Assembly (NCBI RefSeq): GCF_012911975.1
Contig: NZ_SMDQ01000013.1
Span: 46,893 to 110,892 of the forward strand
Reading direction: 5' to 3'
DNA: 64,000 bases
Origin: Nodosilinea sp. P-1105
GTDB taxonomy: Bacteria; Cyanobacteriota; Cyanobacteriia; Phormidesmidales; Phormidesmidaceae
Shown here: piece after piece, positions 8,538 through 17,256 of the stretch
How positions within the stretch are numbered: the first letter of the stretch is position 1
Layout: each line of letters opens with the position of its first letter
The notes under the pieces: model-generated
Database searches by the model: none
What the model saw: only the letters and a program-made list of their open reading frames with translations
What the model was told of the DNA's origin: nothing
Position numbers and translations under genes: made by a program

Positions 8538-10184
8538 ATGGCCAACCCCCTGGATACAGTCGCGCCGCTCCTGGCGGTAGAAAACTTTTCAGTCCTCTAT
8601 ACAGGCCAAGCTATTCCGGCCGTGGAGCAGGTGTCCCTGACCTTAGAGCCTGGGGAAAAGCTGGGTCTAGTGGGGGAGTCCGGCTGCGGCAAATCAACCC
8701 TAGGGCGGGCGATGCTGCGGCTGCTGCCGCCGTCAACCACCCTACAGGGGCGGGTGTGGTTTAACGGTGCGTCAGTGCTCGACTTTAGTCCCCGACGGCT
8801 GCGCCAGTTTCGGGGGGAGGCGGTGGCCCTGGTCTTTCAAGACCCCATGACCCGACTGAATCCGCTAATGACCATCGGGGAGCACTGCATCGAGACCCTG
8901 CGAGCCCACCGGCCTGGGCTATCTCGGGCGGTGGCTAAGGAACGGGCAGTGGCCGTACTGGAAACGGTCAATATTCCTGCCAGTCGTTTGACGCAGTATC
9001 CCCATGAATTTAGTGGTGGCATGCGCCAGCGGGTGGCGATCGCCCTGGCGATGATTTTAGAGCCCCAGCTGATTGTGGCAGATGAACCCACCACCAGTCT
9101 GGATGTGACGGTGTCAGCCCAAATTTTAGATGAACTCACCCGCCTGTGCGACCAGTTGGGCACAACCCTGGTGCTGATCTCCCATGACCTGCCGTTGGTG
9201 GCCGAGTACTGCGATCGCGTTGCCGTGATGTACCAAGGGCATATTGTAGAGACGGGGCCGGCCACCGCCGTATTACAGAACCCTGTGGATGTTTACACCC
9301 AATCATTGGTCGCCTCTGCTCGGCAAATGCAGCGGGCCACAGGGTTAGCCCACAGCGGGGCGATGGATACCCCAATTCTGAGGTTGCGGAATGTACAGCA
9401 GCACTACACCCTGGACACCAACCTGGTGGCTCGCTGGCTGGGGGGACAGACTGCCAGTCTAATTAAAGCCGTCGATGGGGTAGACCTTGCCATTTACCCA
9501 GGTGAGGTGGTGGGGCTGGTGGGAGAGTCGGGCTGCGGCAAAAGCACCCTGTCCCGCACAATTTTGCAGTTGGTTAAGCCTACTGCTGGCACAGTTGAAT
9601 TTAACGGCACTGACCTGTCCCGCCTGTCCCGGCAGCAGATGCGCCCCCTGCGGCGGCACTTGCAGTTGGTGTTTCAAGACCCCCTCGCCTGCCTCAACCC
9701 AATGATGACGGTGGGCAAAAGTATTGCCGACCCCCTACTGATTCACGGTCTAGCCACCGTCACCGAGGCCGAAAAGCAAGCCCATGCCATGCTGGCCCGC
9801 GTCAGCCTCACCCCCAGTCAGGACTTTTTCCATCGTTTTCCTCGGGACTTGTCGGGGGGACAGCAGCAGCGGGTGGCGATCGCCCGGGCGTTGATTACCA
9901 CCCCGCAGCTAGTGATCTGCGACGAGCCCGTCAGCATGCTGGATGCCACGGTGCAAACCCAGGTACTAGAGCTCATGCTGGCCCTAAAACAAGAATTCGA
10001 CCTGACCTACCTGTTCATTACCCACGATCTGTGGGTGGCCCGGTTTATGTGCGATCGCATTGCGGTGATGGAAAAGGGCAAAATTGTTGAACTGGCCCCT
10101 ACCCAAACCTTGTTTGAGTCCCCCCAACACCCTTACAGCCAGACATTGCTGCAGGCGGCACCGGTGCTAGCCCATTTCTCTTAG
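8538..10184 (+). CDS. ABC transporter ATP-binding protein, two fused ATPase domains (dipeptide/oligopeptide type)
   Basis: A 548-residue protein with two complete ABC ATPase modules, as in DppD-DppF fusions (GsiA/YejF type), which power import of di- and oligopeptides or glutathione. Module 1 has Walker [10 protein letters not shown] at 46-54, signature [12 protein letters not shown], and Walker [13 protein letters not shown]. Module 2 has a second GESGCGKST, signature [12 protein letters not shown], and Walker [13 protein letters not shown]; the two H-loops are LISHDL and FITHDL. Each module ends with the oligopeptide-family tail ([18 protein letters not shown]). Permeases and binding protein are not adjacent, as is common in cyanobacteria where they are scattered. 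Confidence 0.92.
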   Translation: MANPLDTVAPLLAVENFSVLYTGQAIPAVEQVSLTLEPGEKLGLVGESGCGKSTLGRAMLRLLPPSTTLQGRVWFNGASVLDFSPRRLRQFRGEAVALVFQDPMTRLNPLMTIGEHCIETLRAHRPGLSRAVAKERAVAVLETVNIPASRLTQYPHEFSGGMRQRVAIALAMILEPQLIVADEPTTSLDVTVSAQILDELTRLCDQLGTTLVLISHDLPLVAEYCDRVAVMYQGHIVETGPATAVLQNPVDVYTQSLVASARQMQRATGLAHSGAMDTPILRLRNVQQHYTLDTNLVARWLGGQTASLIKAVDGVDLAIYPGEVVGLVGESGCGKSTLSRTILQLVKPTAGTVEFNGTDLSRLSRQQMRPLRRHLQLVFQDPLACLNPMMTVGKSIADPLLIHGLATVTEAEKQAHAMLARVSLTPSQDFFHRFPRDLSGGQQQRVAIARALITTPQLVICDEPVSMLDATVQTQVLELMLALKQEFDLTYLFITHDLWVARFMCDRIAVMEKGKIVELAPTQTLFESPQHPYSQTLLQAAPVLAHFS

Positions 10185-10349
10185 GCTGACAATTTGTAAC
10201 GTCACATCATCGACACATGGACAACACATCGCTGTCGTAATCGCCCCATAGTCTATCCACCCAGGGCAAGAATCGTTAACATAGCGATCATTGCCTTACC
10301 GTGAACATGCCCTATCGGGATCACGGCTGATGATATAAGAGGACCCTGT

Positions 10350-10856
10350 ATGAAACCCTCAACCCTTTTACGAGGCGTTTTGGCTGCAACTCTGGTGATT
10401 GCTGCCCCTGCGGCCGCAGTTGCCCAACAACCTGAGACAGCACCCCAGCCTGAGATGGCTCCCCAGCCTACTCCTGAACCTCAGGTGGAGTTGTCTCCTG
10501 CCCAGATAGATAGCTTCGTGAATGCCTACCAAGCCATTCAAATGATTCAGCAAGAGGTGCAAGCTGATCTGGTGGCCGCAGTGGAAGCTGAAGGGCTGTC
10601 GGTGGATGACTACAACGCGATCGCCGAGTCGCAGCAGTCCCCTGAAGCGGCCGCTGAAATCCCCGCCGAGCAAACTGAGCAATTTGCTGCTGCCGTCGAG
10701 CAGGTATCGACTATCCGGGCCAGCGCTCGGGATGATATGGAAGCGGCCATTCAGGCTCAAGACCTGACCATAGAGGAATTTGAGCAAATCTTGACCCAGG
10801 CCCAGCAAGACCCCGCCTTGCAGCAGGAAATCAATCAGCGCTTGGGTGGGCAGTAG
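10350..10856 (+). CDS. DUF4168 domain secreted protein
   Basis: A 168-residue exported protein. A signal peptide (LLRGVLAATLVIAAPAAAVA, cleavage near AVAQQ) is followed by a Pro/Gln/Glu linker (QPETAPQPEMAPQPTPEPQ) and two helical DUF4168 halves around VDDYNAIAESQQ and IEEFEQILTQAQQDP. DUF4168 proteins are common in cyanobacteria and proteobacteria and are of unknown role, probably periplasmic. AGAGGA lies 6-7 nt before the ATG, and a GATATAAG -10-like box sits just upstream. A strong hairpin terminator follows at 10907. Confidence 0.85.
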   Translation: MKPSTLLRGVLAATLVIAAPAAAVAQQPETAPQPEMAPQPTPEPQVELSPAQIDSFVNAYQAIQMIQQEVQADLVAAVEAEGLSVDDYNAIAESQQSPEAAAEIPAEQTEQFAAAVEQVSTIRASARDDMEAAIQAQDLTIEEFEQILTQAQQDPALQQEINQRLGGQ

Positions 10857-10906
10857 CAGTTGTGGTGACGCGACCATAGCCTTTAGCCACCGAAACTAAC
10901 CCCTTA

Positions 10907-10930
10907 CCCCCGGCCCCTGCCGGGGGTTTA
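10907..10930 (+). terminator. Hairpin terminator after the DUF4168 gene
   Basis: CCCCCGGC (10907-10914), loop CCCT, then GCCGGGGG (10919-10926) form a perfect 8-bp GC stem followed by TTTA. The T-run is short, so termination efficiency is uncertain, but the placement 50 bp after a stop codon fits. Confidence 0.65.
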
Positions 10931-11021
10931 GTGTGTGACCAGCCCCATGGCAGCAAGATGGATTGGGACACCTGTTGTCCCCAGACGTTACGGATCTAGG
11001 GCATCGGTTCAGTGTGGCTAA

Positions 11022-11085
11022 AAACCCGGTTTCTTCGTCGCTGCGCCAAAGACATAATCTGCGGTATGGCTGAGAAACTGGGTTT
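11022..11085. repeat. 13-bp inverted repeat with one G-U pair
   Basis: AAACCCGGTTTCT (11022-11034) can pair with AGAAACTGGGTTT (11073-11085) through 13 positions including one G-U wobble. Each arm is itself near-palindromic. AAACCGGGTTTCT-like sequences recur in intergenic DNA of many cyanobacteria. It occupies the otherwise gene-free 10931-11287 stretch. Confidence 0.6.
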
Positions 11086-11287
11086 CTGTACCGGCGTTCT
11101 AGAGTGTCCTCATCACCGTGGCATCTACACCCTAATTACCAATCCAGGGGGATGGCAGCAACGATGACCAACAGCGACAATGGGACTCAGTCATCTTGCT
11201 TGTTTCCCCAGCCGAATGCCTGCTGAGTGTTTGAAGCATCGGCAGACAAGCAGGATATGGCATTGCCCATTACGCCAAGGACAACCC

Positions 11288-11971
11288 GTGAACATATTGA
11301 TGGTATTGACCTCCCACGACCAACTGGGAGACAGTGGTCAAAAAACCGGCTTTTGGCTGGAGGAATTTGCCGCTCCTTACTATGTCTTTAAGGATGCTGG
11401 GGCTACTCTCACCCTGGCCTCTCCCCAGGGCGGCCAGCCACCCCTAGACCCCAAAAGTAACGCGCCGGAAGCCCAGACTGAGGCTACCGAGCGGTTCCAC
11501 CAAGACCCGGACGCCCAGGCCGCCTTGGCCAATACAGTCGTGCTGTCTGAGGTATCTGCCAATCACTACGATGCGGTGTTTTACCCAGGCGGCCATGGGC
11601 CGCTGTGGGATCTAGCCGAGGATGCCCGCTCCATTGCCTTAATTGAGGCGTTTTACCAGGCAGGGAAGCCCGTTGGTGCTGTCTGCCATGCCCCTGGGGT
11701 GCTGCGCCATGCCAAAGGCCCTGCTGGCCAACCCCTGGTCAAGGGTAAGGCGGTGACAGGCTTTGCTAACAGCGAGGAAGCCGCCGTGGGCTTAACCGAG
11801 GTGGTACCGTTTTTGGTGGAAGATGTGCTCACCCAAAACGGCGGCAATTATACTAAGGCAGAAGACTGGCAGACCCATGTCGCCTGTGACGGTAGCTTAA
11901 TTACTGGGCAAAACCCGGCCTCCTCGGCGGCGGCGGCCAAGGCTGTGCTGCAACACCTGGAGGTGGGCTGA
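11288..11971 (+). CDS. Type 1 glutamine amidotransferase-like protein of the DJ-1/PfpI (Hsp31) superfamily
   Basis: A 227-residue cytosolic protein of the Hsp31/HchA-like branch, whose members act as glyoxalase III, deglycase or chaperone; which applies here is unknown. The nucleophile elbow is C133-H134 in GAVCHAPGVL, with GGHGPLWDL upstream at about 102. I chose GTG 11288 (VNILMVLTSHDQLGD) because AAGGA lies 6 nt before it and the family begins at this strand. The longer frame to 11180 adds 36 residues without family character. It is separated by 5 bp or more from the CHAD gene region downstream. Confidence 0.85.
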   Translation: MNILMVLTSHDQLGDSGQKTGFWLEEFAAPYYVFKDAGATLTLASPQGGQPPLDPKSNAPEAQTEATERFHQDPDAQAALANTVVLSEVSANHYDAVFYPGGHGPLWDLAEDARSIALIEAFYQAGKPVGAVCHAPGVLRHAKGPAGQPLVKGKAVTGFANSEEAAVGLTEVVPFLVEDVLTQNGGNYTKAEDWQTHVACDGSLITGQNPASSAAAAKAVLQHLEVG

Positions 11972-12018
11972 AGGTATTGGTCAGGTATATGACTGGTATG
12001 ATTAGAGGTTTCGGGTTT

Positions 12019-12056
12019 CAGGTATTAGCATCCCCTCGAGGGGCAGGGGTGGGTTA
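12019..12056. repeat. Dispersed repeat CAGGTAT..GCATCCCCTC..GAGGGG..AGGGGTGGGTTA
   Basis: A block with a short CCCCTC/GAGGGG stem, repeated almost unchanged at 59719-59760 and in relaxed form around 40665 and 40738. Because it lies in the 5' part of the longest frame of the next gene, that part was not taken as coding. Confidence 0.7.
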
Positions 12057-12075
12057 TTTAAGTTTTCTCTTCTCA

Positions 12076-12999
12076 ATGGCCTATCGTTTTTTTCGTTACA
12101 GCACCGTTGATGCCGATGTTCAGCGCATTTTGAGCGAACAGCTCGAAAAAGCGATATATCAGCTCAGCGAAGCCTTTCCCATGGCTCCGGCGCGGGCCGT
12201 GCATAATGCCCGCAAACGCCTGAAGCGATCGCGGTCAGTGCTGCGGCTGGTGCGCAAGTCCATCGACAAAGCCACCTACCAGCGGGAAAAGTCCTTGCTG
12301 CGCGACCTGGGGCGAGTGCTGGCCCCGGCCCGCGATGCCGAAGCCTACCAAACCACCCTGGTCTCCCTGCTGGAGACCTACGACCTGACCCTAGATGCCG
12401 ATGGCTTTACTGACCTGCAAATTAGCCTGGCCGACTTGCAACAGGAGAGGCTGCATCGCCTGACTCAGTCAGACAATACCATTGCAGCTATGGTTGGCGA
12501 GCTGAAGGGGAGTCGGGCTCGTCTCGCCCAACTTTCCCTACACAAGACGGGCTGGGAGGCTGTTGCCAAGAATGCCAAGCGACTATACCGCCAGGGCCAA
12601 ACCCGCTATCAAACTGCCTATGACACGGGTAGCGATGAGGCTTTTCACGAATGGCGCAAGCGGGTCAAAGACCTGTGGCACGATACCCGCCTACTGCGGC
12701 AGCTGTGGCCCCCAGTGATGCAAGCTTTTGACGACGAGGCCCACCAACTGTCAAGGCTGTTGGGGGACCACAATGACTGTGCTGAACTCAAGCACTTTTT
12801 AGTCAACCCACCAGACGATGTGGTTATCAAGGATGTCCATACTCAGGTTTTGCTGCCACTGCTGACCCATCGCCAAGACAGACTCCAGCAACAGATACAG
12901 GGACTGGGTGAAAAACTCTACAGTGAAAAACCCGGCGCGTTTACCCGACGTCTAGCCAGCTATTGGCAGGTGTGGTCCCGAGAACCGGACGCCCTCTGA
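12076..12999 (+). CDS. CHAD domain-containing protein
   Basis: A 307-residue all-helical protein. CHAD domains bind inorganic polyphosphate through conserved histidines and basic residues. Two characteristic blocks are visible: VHNARKRLKRSRSVLRLV near the N-terminus and FHEWRKRVKDLWHDTRLL in the second half, each His followed by clustered Arg/Lys, plus LLGDHNDCAELKHFL. No CYTH triphosphatase domain is fused to it. I start at ATG 12076 (MAYRFFRYSTVD); the frame stays open to a TTG at 11977, but that leader is encoded by a dispersed repeat. Confidence 0.85.
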   Translation: MAYRFFRYSTVDADVQRILSEQLEKAIYQLSEAFPMAPARAVHNARKRLKRSRSVLRLVRKSIDKATYQREKSLLRDLGRVLAPARDAEAYQTTLVSLLETYDLTLDADGFTDLQISLADLQQERLHRLTQSDNTIAAMVGELKGSRARLAQLSLHKTGWEAVAKNAKRLYRQGQTRYQTAYDTGSDEAFHEWRKRVKDLWHDTRLLRQLWPPVMQAFDDEAHQLSRLLGDHNDCAELKHFLVNPPDDVVIKDVHTQVLLPLLTHRQDRLQQQIQGLGEKLYSEKPGAFTRRLASYWQVWSREPDAL

Positions 13000-13020
13000 A
13001 GAGGTGGCTGAAGAAGTCAC

Positions 13021-13167
13021 TTAAACATCGTCTGAGGCTGGCGATCGCAAGTATTTCGGTCGCCCTGCCGCGAAAACCAGATCAGCGCCATTGACGAGCC
13101 CTTCACCACAGACGGGGCACCGCCATTGCTGACGTTTTTCTCTGCTGGGCAGGGACGATAACGCCAT
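13021..13167 (-). pseudogene. Possible remnant with a CPVCG zinc motif (48 codons)
   Basis: A 48-codon frame from ATG 13167 reads RQQWRCPVCGEGLVNGADL in the middle. The combination of a basic stretch, W, CPxCG and NG resembles the C-terminal HNH/zinc part of group II intron reverse transcriptases, but the expected histidines are missing. It may be a decayed fragment or chance. Nothing else is seen in 13000-13243. Confidence 0.25.
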
Positions 13168-13243
13168 TAGACCAAGGGTAGTTAATTTAGAAGGAGAAGC
13201 GACTGTTGTCTGGGACGAAAGCGTGCTTAGGCTTAGGTTATGC

Positions 13244-15196
13244 CTAAATCTTCAGCACTCCCTCGGGGTTGACGCTGAGAATCGGGCGGCGCTTCACCCC
13301 TTGCTGCTGCAAGATGGCATTGGCGGCCAACAACCCACTGCTGACGGCTCGTTCCATCAGGCCACAGGGAAAGGGCATCCGCACCCAGTCGCCTGCAAAT
13401 AGTAGGTTGTCTGCCGCCGTGGTGGTTTGGGGTCGGTTAGCAAAGCTACCCGGTGGAAAACCGGCAAAGTTCTTTTGGTTAACCAACTGGCGATGTAGCA
13501 CCGTGGCCCCTTTTAGCTCGGGCACAATCTCGTACAGTTCAGCTTCGAAGGTGCTGAGGATATCCGCCTGGGTAGGAAAGTCTTTTTCTTTATAGCAGTA
13601 GGCGTGTAGCTCGACCACGCTGCCGCCGGTACGTTCGGCCCAGGCAATGTAGTCGTCCTGGATGCGGTGGTACAGGGTAATGCTATCGGTGAGGCGGTAG
13701 CCCGAGAGGCTGGTGAACCAGCTGTGTTGCCAGTCGAAGTCGCGATCGAACCAGAAGCGGCCCACAGCAAAGGGATCGGCCACTTGCAGCTCGTCCACCT
13801 GGGCGGCCAAAGTGGGCTCGACGGTGCCTTCCGACAGGGCAAACAGAGCCTTGATGCCAGGGATGTCGGCGGCCATCACATAGTAGTCGGCTTTCAGGGG
13901 CATCGGTGGGTTGCCCTGATTGAGATTGGCCGCCACAAGCTGAAGGCGATCGCCCTCTCGCTTCAACACCTGATACTGGGTAAGATTGTCTTTTGCCGGC
14001 CCCGCCAGCACCTGGCCATTACTGGCATAGGCCGCACCGTGGCAAGGGCACAGGTAGCCCGCTTCGTTGGGTTCCACCTGCCGTTGCACACTACAGCCCT
14101 GGTGAGTGCAGGTCAGGGAAAGGGCCATGTCGGCACCGGGGGCCAGGGAATAGACCTGGTCGCCAGCCCCGAAGTACTCCATCTGTTCGGAACTGAGCAG
14201 AGGATTGCGATCTACCCAGAAGGGTACTGAATTATTCGCGACACTACCCTTTTGGTAGGTCACTCCGGCAATTTTATTATCTTGCCAATCCACTTGGCTG
14301 ACGGTGACCCCCGTCAGCACCTGGCCACCGTTGGCCTCGATCGCCGCCACTAGAGGGTCCACCAGACAACGACCCATATCCTGGCAGGTGCCGTTGAAAG
14401 CTAGCCCCTCTGGATTGCCAAAAAAGTAAAAGTGGAAGAACTGCATCAACTCCCCAGCACTCAGCACATCGGGGGCATTTAAGCTGGACTTGGCAAAGGG
14501 CAAAAAGTACAAATCATAGAGCCCTCGGGGAAAGTCATCCCCCACCCACTCCTCTACAGAAAGTTGGTCCAACCGCTGGTAGCTCTGGGGGTTACGGAAG
14601 CCGGTAATCTCCCGAAACACCTGCAGGTGTTTGATATGGGTGAGGTTAATCCCCCACTCCAGCCGATTGGAGGAGGAAATGGCCAGATCCACAATGTTCC
14701 AAGGAAAGGCAGAGTTGCTGGGACGGAACACCTCTGGGGCGTAGTGCTCTTTGTAAACCAGGGAATAAAAGTCCAAAGACTTAAAGTTCTGGCTGATGTT
14801 CAGATCGTTGACCAGGCTAAATAGGTTGTAATACTGGGGGAAAAAGCCATGGAAGCCATGCTCCATCATGAAGGACTGGTCTCCCACTTGGATCGGCCAG
14901 CTGGCAATTTTGCCCCCGAGTTGGGGCGATCGCTCTAGCAGCGTTACCGCTACCCCCCGCTGACTGAGTTCGTAGGCGGCGGCCAACCCGGCCAGTCCAC
15001 CGCCGATCACCACAGCGGTAGCCGGTTGTGACAGCCGGAAGGGTAGTTCCAGCCGGTCTTGCTGAAACACGGTGGGCTGGGGTTTGCTGAGGCGAGAGTA
15101 GCCCAGCAGGGCGGCTAGGCCCCCAATGCCAAATAGCTTGAGCACATGGCGACGGGCAAGGGTTTGGGCGAATAGCCCCTCTAAAGATTGACTCAT
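13244..15196 (-). CDS. FAD-dependent carotenoid-desaturase-like oxidoreductase with Rieske [2Fe-2S] domain
   Basis: A 650-residue protein combining an FAD amine-oxidase/phytoene-desaturase fold with a Rieske cluster. The N-terminus has a twin-arginine-like segment (ARRHVLKLFGIGGLAALLG), then the dinucleotide motif GGGLAGLAAAYELS at 64-77. The stretch MEHGFHGFFPQYYN (111-124) resembles the CrtU/CruE carotenoid desaturase-methyltransferase branch. At 363-386 are C363-x-H365 and C383-x2-H386, with the extra pair C368/C385 that forms a disulfide in b6f-type Rieske proteins. The FAD fold resumes afterwards, ending with the usual GDWVRMPFPCGLMERAVSSG. I infer a membrane-associated redox enzyme of carotenoid or quinone chemistry. 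The gene is divergent from the ABC-2 permease. Confidence 0.85.
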   Translation of the reverse strand: MSQSLEGLFAQTLARRHVLKLFGIGGLAALLGYSRLSKPQPTVFQQDRLELPFRLSQPATAVVIGGGLAGLAAAYELSQRGVAVTLLERSPQLGGKIASWPIQVGDQSFMMEHGFHGFFPQYYNLFSLVNDLNISQNFKSLDFYSLVYKEHYAPEVFRPSNSAFPWNIVDLAISSSNRLEWGINLTHIKHLQVFREITGFRNPQSYQRLDQLSVEEWVGDDFPRGLYDLYFLPFAKSSLNAPDVLSAGELMQFFHFYFFGNPEGLAFNGTCQDMGRCLVDPLVAAIEANGGQVLTGVTVSQVDWQDNKIAGVTYQKGSVANNSVPFWVDRNPLLSSEQMEYFGAGDQVYSLAPGADMALSLTCTHQGCSVQRQVEPNEAGYLCPCHGAAYASNGQVLAGPAKDNLTQYQVLKREGDRLQLVAANLNQGNPPMPLKADYYVMAADIPGIKALFALSEGTVEPTLAAQVDELQVADPFAVGRFWFDRDFDWQHSWFTSLSGYRLTDSITLYHRIQDDYIAWAERTGGSVVELHAYCYKEKDFPTQADILSTFEAELYEIVPELKGATVLHRQLVNQKNFAGFPPGSFANRPQTTTAADNLLFAGDWVRMPFPCGLMERAVSSGLLAANAILQQQGVKRRPILSVNPEGVLKI

Positions 15197-15410
15197 TTAA
15201 GGTATACGGACAGTGCTTAGGTCAAACTCAACCTTAGGGAGAACCCTGAGGGTGTGAGAAGAGCGACTTCGGCATTACGGTATCACAGACTCCCGGCCAG
15301 AGGAGTGAGGTTCCAGCCTGTCGGCCAAAACAGCGGAATCCCCCCGTGAAACCCAATTAATGACTAAGTAAAGACTAGTATTAAGTTGCTTTTACAGTCT
15401 ACTCATCCTG

Positions 15411-16184
15411 ATGAAATACGTGCGAGAAACAATTTCGGTTGCTCAGCGAATTTTGGCCGAGCTGTGGCGACGCAGGCGTAGCCTGGTATTTTGGGCCATT
15501 TTTCCGACCCTGCTGCTGATCCTCAACAGTTTGATTCTGCAGGAACGGGCTCAAATTCCCCTGGAGGATGCCTATACCAATGCCTCGCCCCCCACCCTGG
15601 TCGGTGCCGCCCTGTTTTTTAGCTGCCTGGGGGGCAGCGTGGCTACGGTGGTGGCTGAGCGGGAGCAGCAAACTCTGAAGCGGTTGTTCCTATCGCCCCT
15701 GAGCGGAGTGTCATACTTTTTGGGGATTGTGTTGGCCTATGGGGTAATTGGGCTGGGGCAGACGGTGCTGCTATACGCGATCGCCTTTTCCCAAGGTGCG
15801 GTGATTGAAGGCTCAATTCTCGCCAGCCTGCTGATTGTGCTGCTCAGCATTGCCGCCTATGTGGGGGTGGGGTTTGTGCTGGGCACCCAATTTGCTCGCC
15901 GCACCGAAGATGTCAACGCCCTGGTGGCCGCCTTTGGGGTGCCATTGATGATTTTGGGCGGGGCGTTTTTGCCCACTGACTTTTTTCCCGAGTCGCTGCT
16001 TACCCTGACCCGGTTCAACCCGATCTACCACATGATCGAAGCCATGGGTGGCATTGCCGCCGACGGCAGCAGCCTAGCTGAAGTCAGCGGCAATGTGTGG
16101 TTTTTAGGGATATTTGCCCTGGTGATGGTGGCTGCGGGCTGGCTGTCCTACCGGCGGATGGTGCGGGTGGAGCGGCAGTTGTAG
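15411..16184 (+). CDS. ABC-2 type transporter permease
   Basis: A 257-residue integral membrane protein with six predicted transmembrane helices. It matches the ABC-2 permease plan: a cytosolic amphipathic N-terminus (RILAELWRRRRSLVFW), TM1, the coupling-helix region EREQQTLKRLFLSPLSG between TM2 and TM3, and a final TYR-rich basic tail. PLMILGGAFLPTDFFPESL is the typical re-entrant P-L-x-F loop of drug and polysaccharide exporters. The cognate ATPase gene is not adjacent, so the substrate is open. The ATG at 15411 is well placed 214 bp from the divergent flavoprotein gene. Confidence 0.8.
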   Translation: MKYVRETISVAQRILAELWRRRRSLVFWAIFPTLLLILNSLILQERAQIPLEDAYTNASPPTLVGAALFFSCLGGSVATVVAEREQQTLKRLFLSPLSGVSYFLGIVLAYGVIGLGQTVLLYAIAFSQGAVIEGSILASLLIVLLSIAAYVGVGFVLGTQFARRTEDVNALVAAFGVPLMILGGAFLPTDFFPESLLTLTRFNPIYHMIEAMGGIAADGSSLAEVSGNVWFLGIFALVMVAAGWLSYRRMVRVERQL

Positions 16185-16190
16185 GGGAGT

Positions 16191-16350
16191 GTAGACGCGG
16201 AGCGGCTTCCCGCAGGGTAGGGGGGATGGGGGGATGGAGATGGGGAGGGTGGGGAAGGTGGGGAGGTTTTGGATTTTGGATTCGTAGCGTGGGTTAGGCG
16301 GTCGGGGTTGGGGCGATCGTCAGGTCACTCAAGGCTCGCCGTAACCCGCG
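16191..16350 (+). repeat. Chain of dispersed repeats (GTAGACGCGGAGCGGCTTCCCGC; GGATTTT; CGTAGCGTGGGTTAGGCGGTC)
   Basis: Three known-type blocks in a row: GTAGACGCGGAGCGGCTTCC (16191-16210; relatives at 23994 and, reversed, about 58770), a G-rich run with GGTTTTGGATTTTGGATT (16265-16282), and GTAGCGTGGGTTAGGCGGTC (from 16284) ending in GCCGTAACCCGC. The last block recurs reversed twice in 25625-25830. Confidence 0.75.
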
Positions 16351-16378
16351 TCTGGGGAGTTAACCTTAGTTAGCGATT

Positions 16379-16792
16379 TTACAGCAGCACCTGATTTACC
16401 CAGGCTTGCTCCTCTGCAGATAGGGCTGGTGGTGGCACAGGGGCTTGGTAATCTATCCGAATGCTGTATCCACTGCGCTCATAAATGCCGTTAACCAGTG
16501 GTTGCAAATCAACCATCACCTGCTCCCCCATTGCTTTTAGAGGCAGCGGAAATGCAGGGCTCGCCGGAGTAAACGGTCCTGGGGTAGACAACACAACGGC
16601 ATCCGGAATCCTCACTAGTAATTCTTCATCGGCACTATCCATATAGGTGCGAGTCTCTACCGCCACGTAGTATTGCGGCAGTAAGCTGGGGGCAAGGGCA
16701 TCGGCGATCGCCACAATCAGGCGGCTGTGAAACTCTGACCAAAAGATGGCCTGTTCTAAGTAAGGATCCATACCTGGAAAGGGAGATGCCAT
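16379..16792 (-). pseudogene. DUF4058 family gene with an in-frame internal deletion
   Basis: The 137-residue product has the DUF4058 N-terminus (SPFPGMDPYLEQAIFWSEFH, then LPQYYVAVETRTYM) and the DUF4058 C-terminus (YERSGYSIRIDYQAP, ending in an Ala-Trp-rich helix). The middle of the family, normally more than 100 residues with the VIEVLSPxNK region, is missing; the joint lies around residues 85-105. The reading frame is kept and there is no stop. Full-length members have about 250 residues. I infer deletion of the core and probably loss of function. The gene sits next to the repeat cluster 16793-17245. Confidence 0.7.
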
Positions 16793-16860
16793 GGTGAGCC
16801 TGCAAACGGGGCTGCACCAATTTTAGCGGACGCTCCCATCCGGGCCCTCTGTCCGCCTAT

Positions 16861-17256
16861 CCACGTTAACCATCCCCTGGCAGGGCGGACACACCAGTCC
16901 GTATCTGAAAAACGAAAAAGGAAAAGGGAAGAACGAAAATCCAAAATCCAAAATCCAAAATCTCCCCACCCTCTCCATTTCCTCGCCAGGGCGGACACAC
17001 CGGTCCGCCCCTACGCCACCTTCTCCATCCTCTCTGCCTTCTCGCCGGTTCATTTCCTCGCCAGGGCGGACACACCGGTCCGCCCCTACGCCACCTTCTC
17101 CATCCTCTCTGCCTTCTCGCCGGTTCATTTCCTCGCCAGGGCGGACACACCGGTCCGCCCCTACGCCCTATCTATAACCTCCCCACCCATCACCCCATCA
17201 CCCCATCCACCCATCACCCCATCACCCCATCACCCCATCCACCCATCACCCCATCC
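16861..17256. repeat. Repeat cluster: 75-bp tandem repeat, GGGCGGAC hairpins, AAAATCC heptamers, CACCCCAT octamers
   Basis: A 75-bp unit starts at 16981, 17056 and 17131 (two full copies and a partial third, almost identical). Each carries the hairpin GGGCGGAC-n6-GTCCGCCC (first copy 16989-16996/17003-17010). A truncated relative is at 16883-16901, joined to AAAACGAAAAAGG and three AAAATCC heptamers (16937-16961). From about 17178 to 17256 runs a CACCCCAT/CCAC octamer array that reaches into the 3' end of the next gene. No gene is supported in 16793-17245. Confidence 0.9.

Noticed and set aside
16823..17150. Open frames encoding tandem RREGREDGEG-like units
   Set aside because: Produced by the 75-bp repeat being a multiple of three; no gene-like composition outside the repeat.
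17178..17256. Possible CRISPR array
   Set aside because: Units are contiguous octamers without unique spacers; the 75-bp repeat also lacks spacers.
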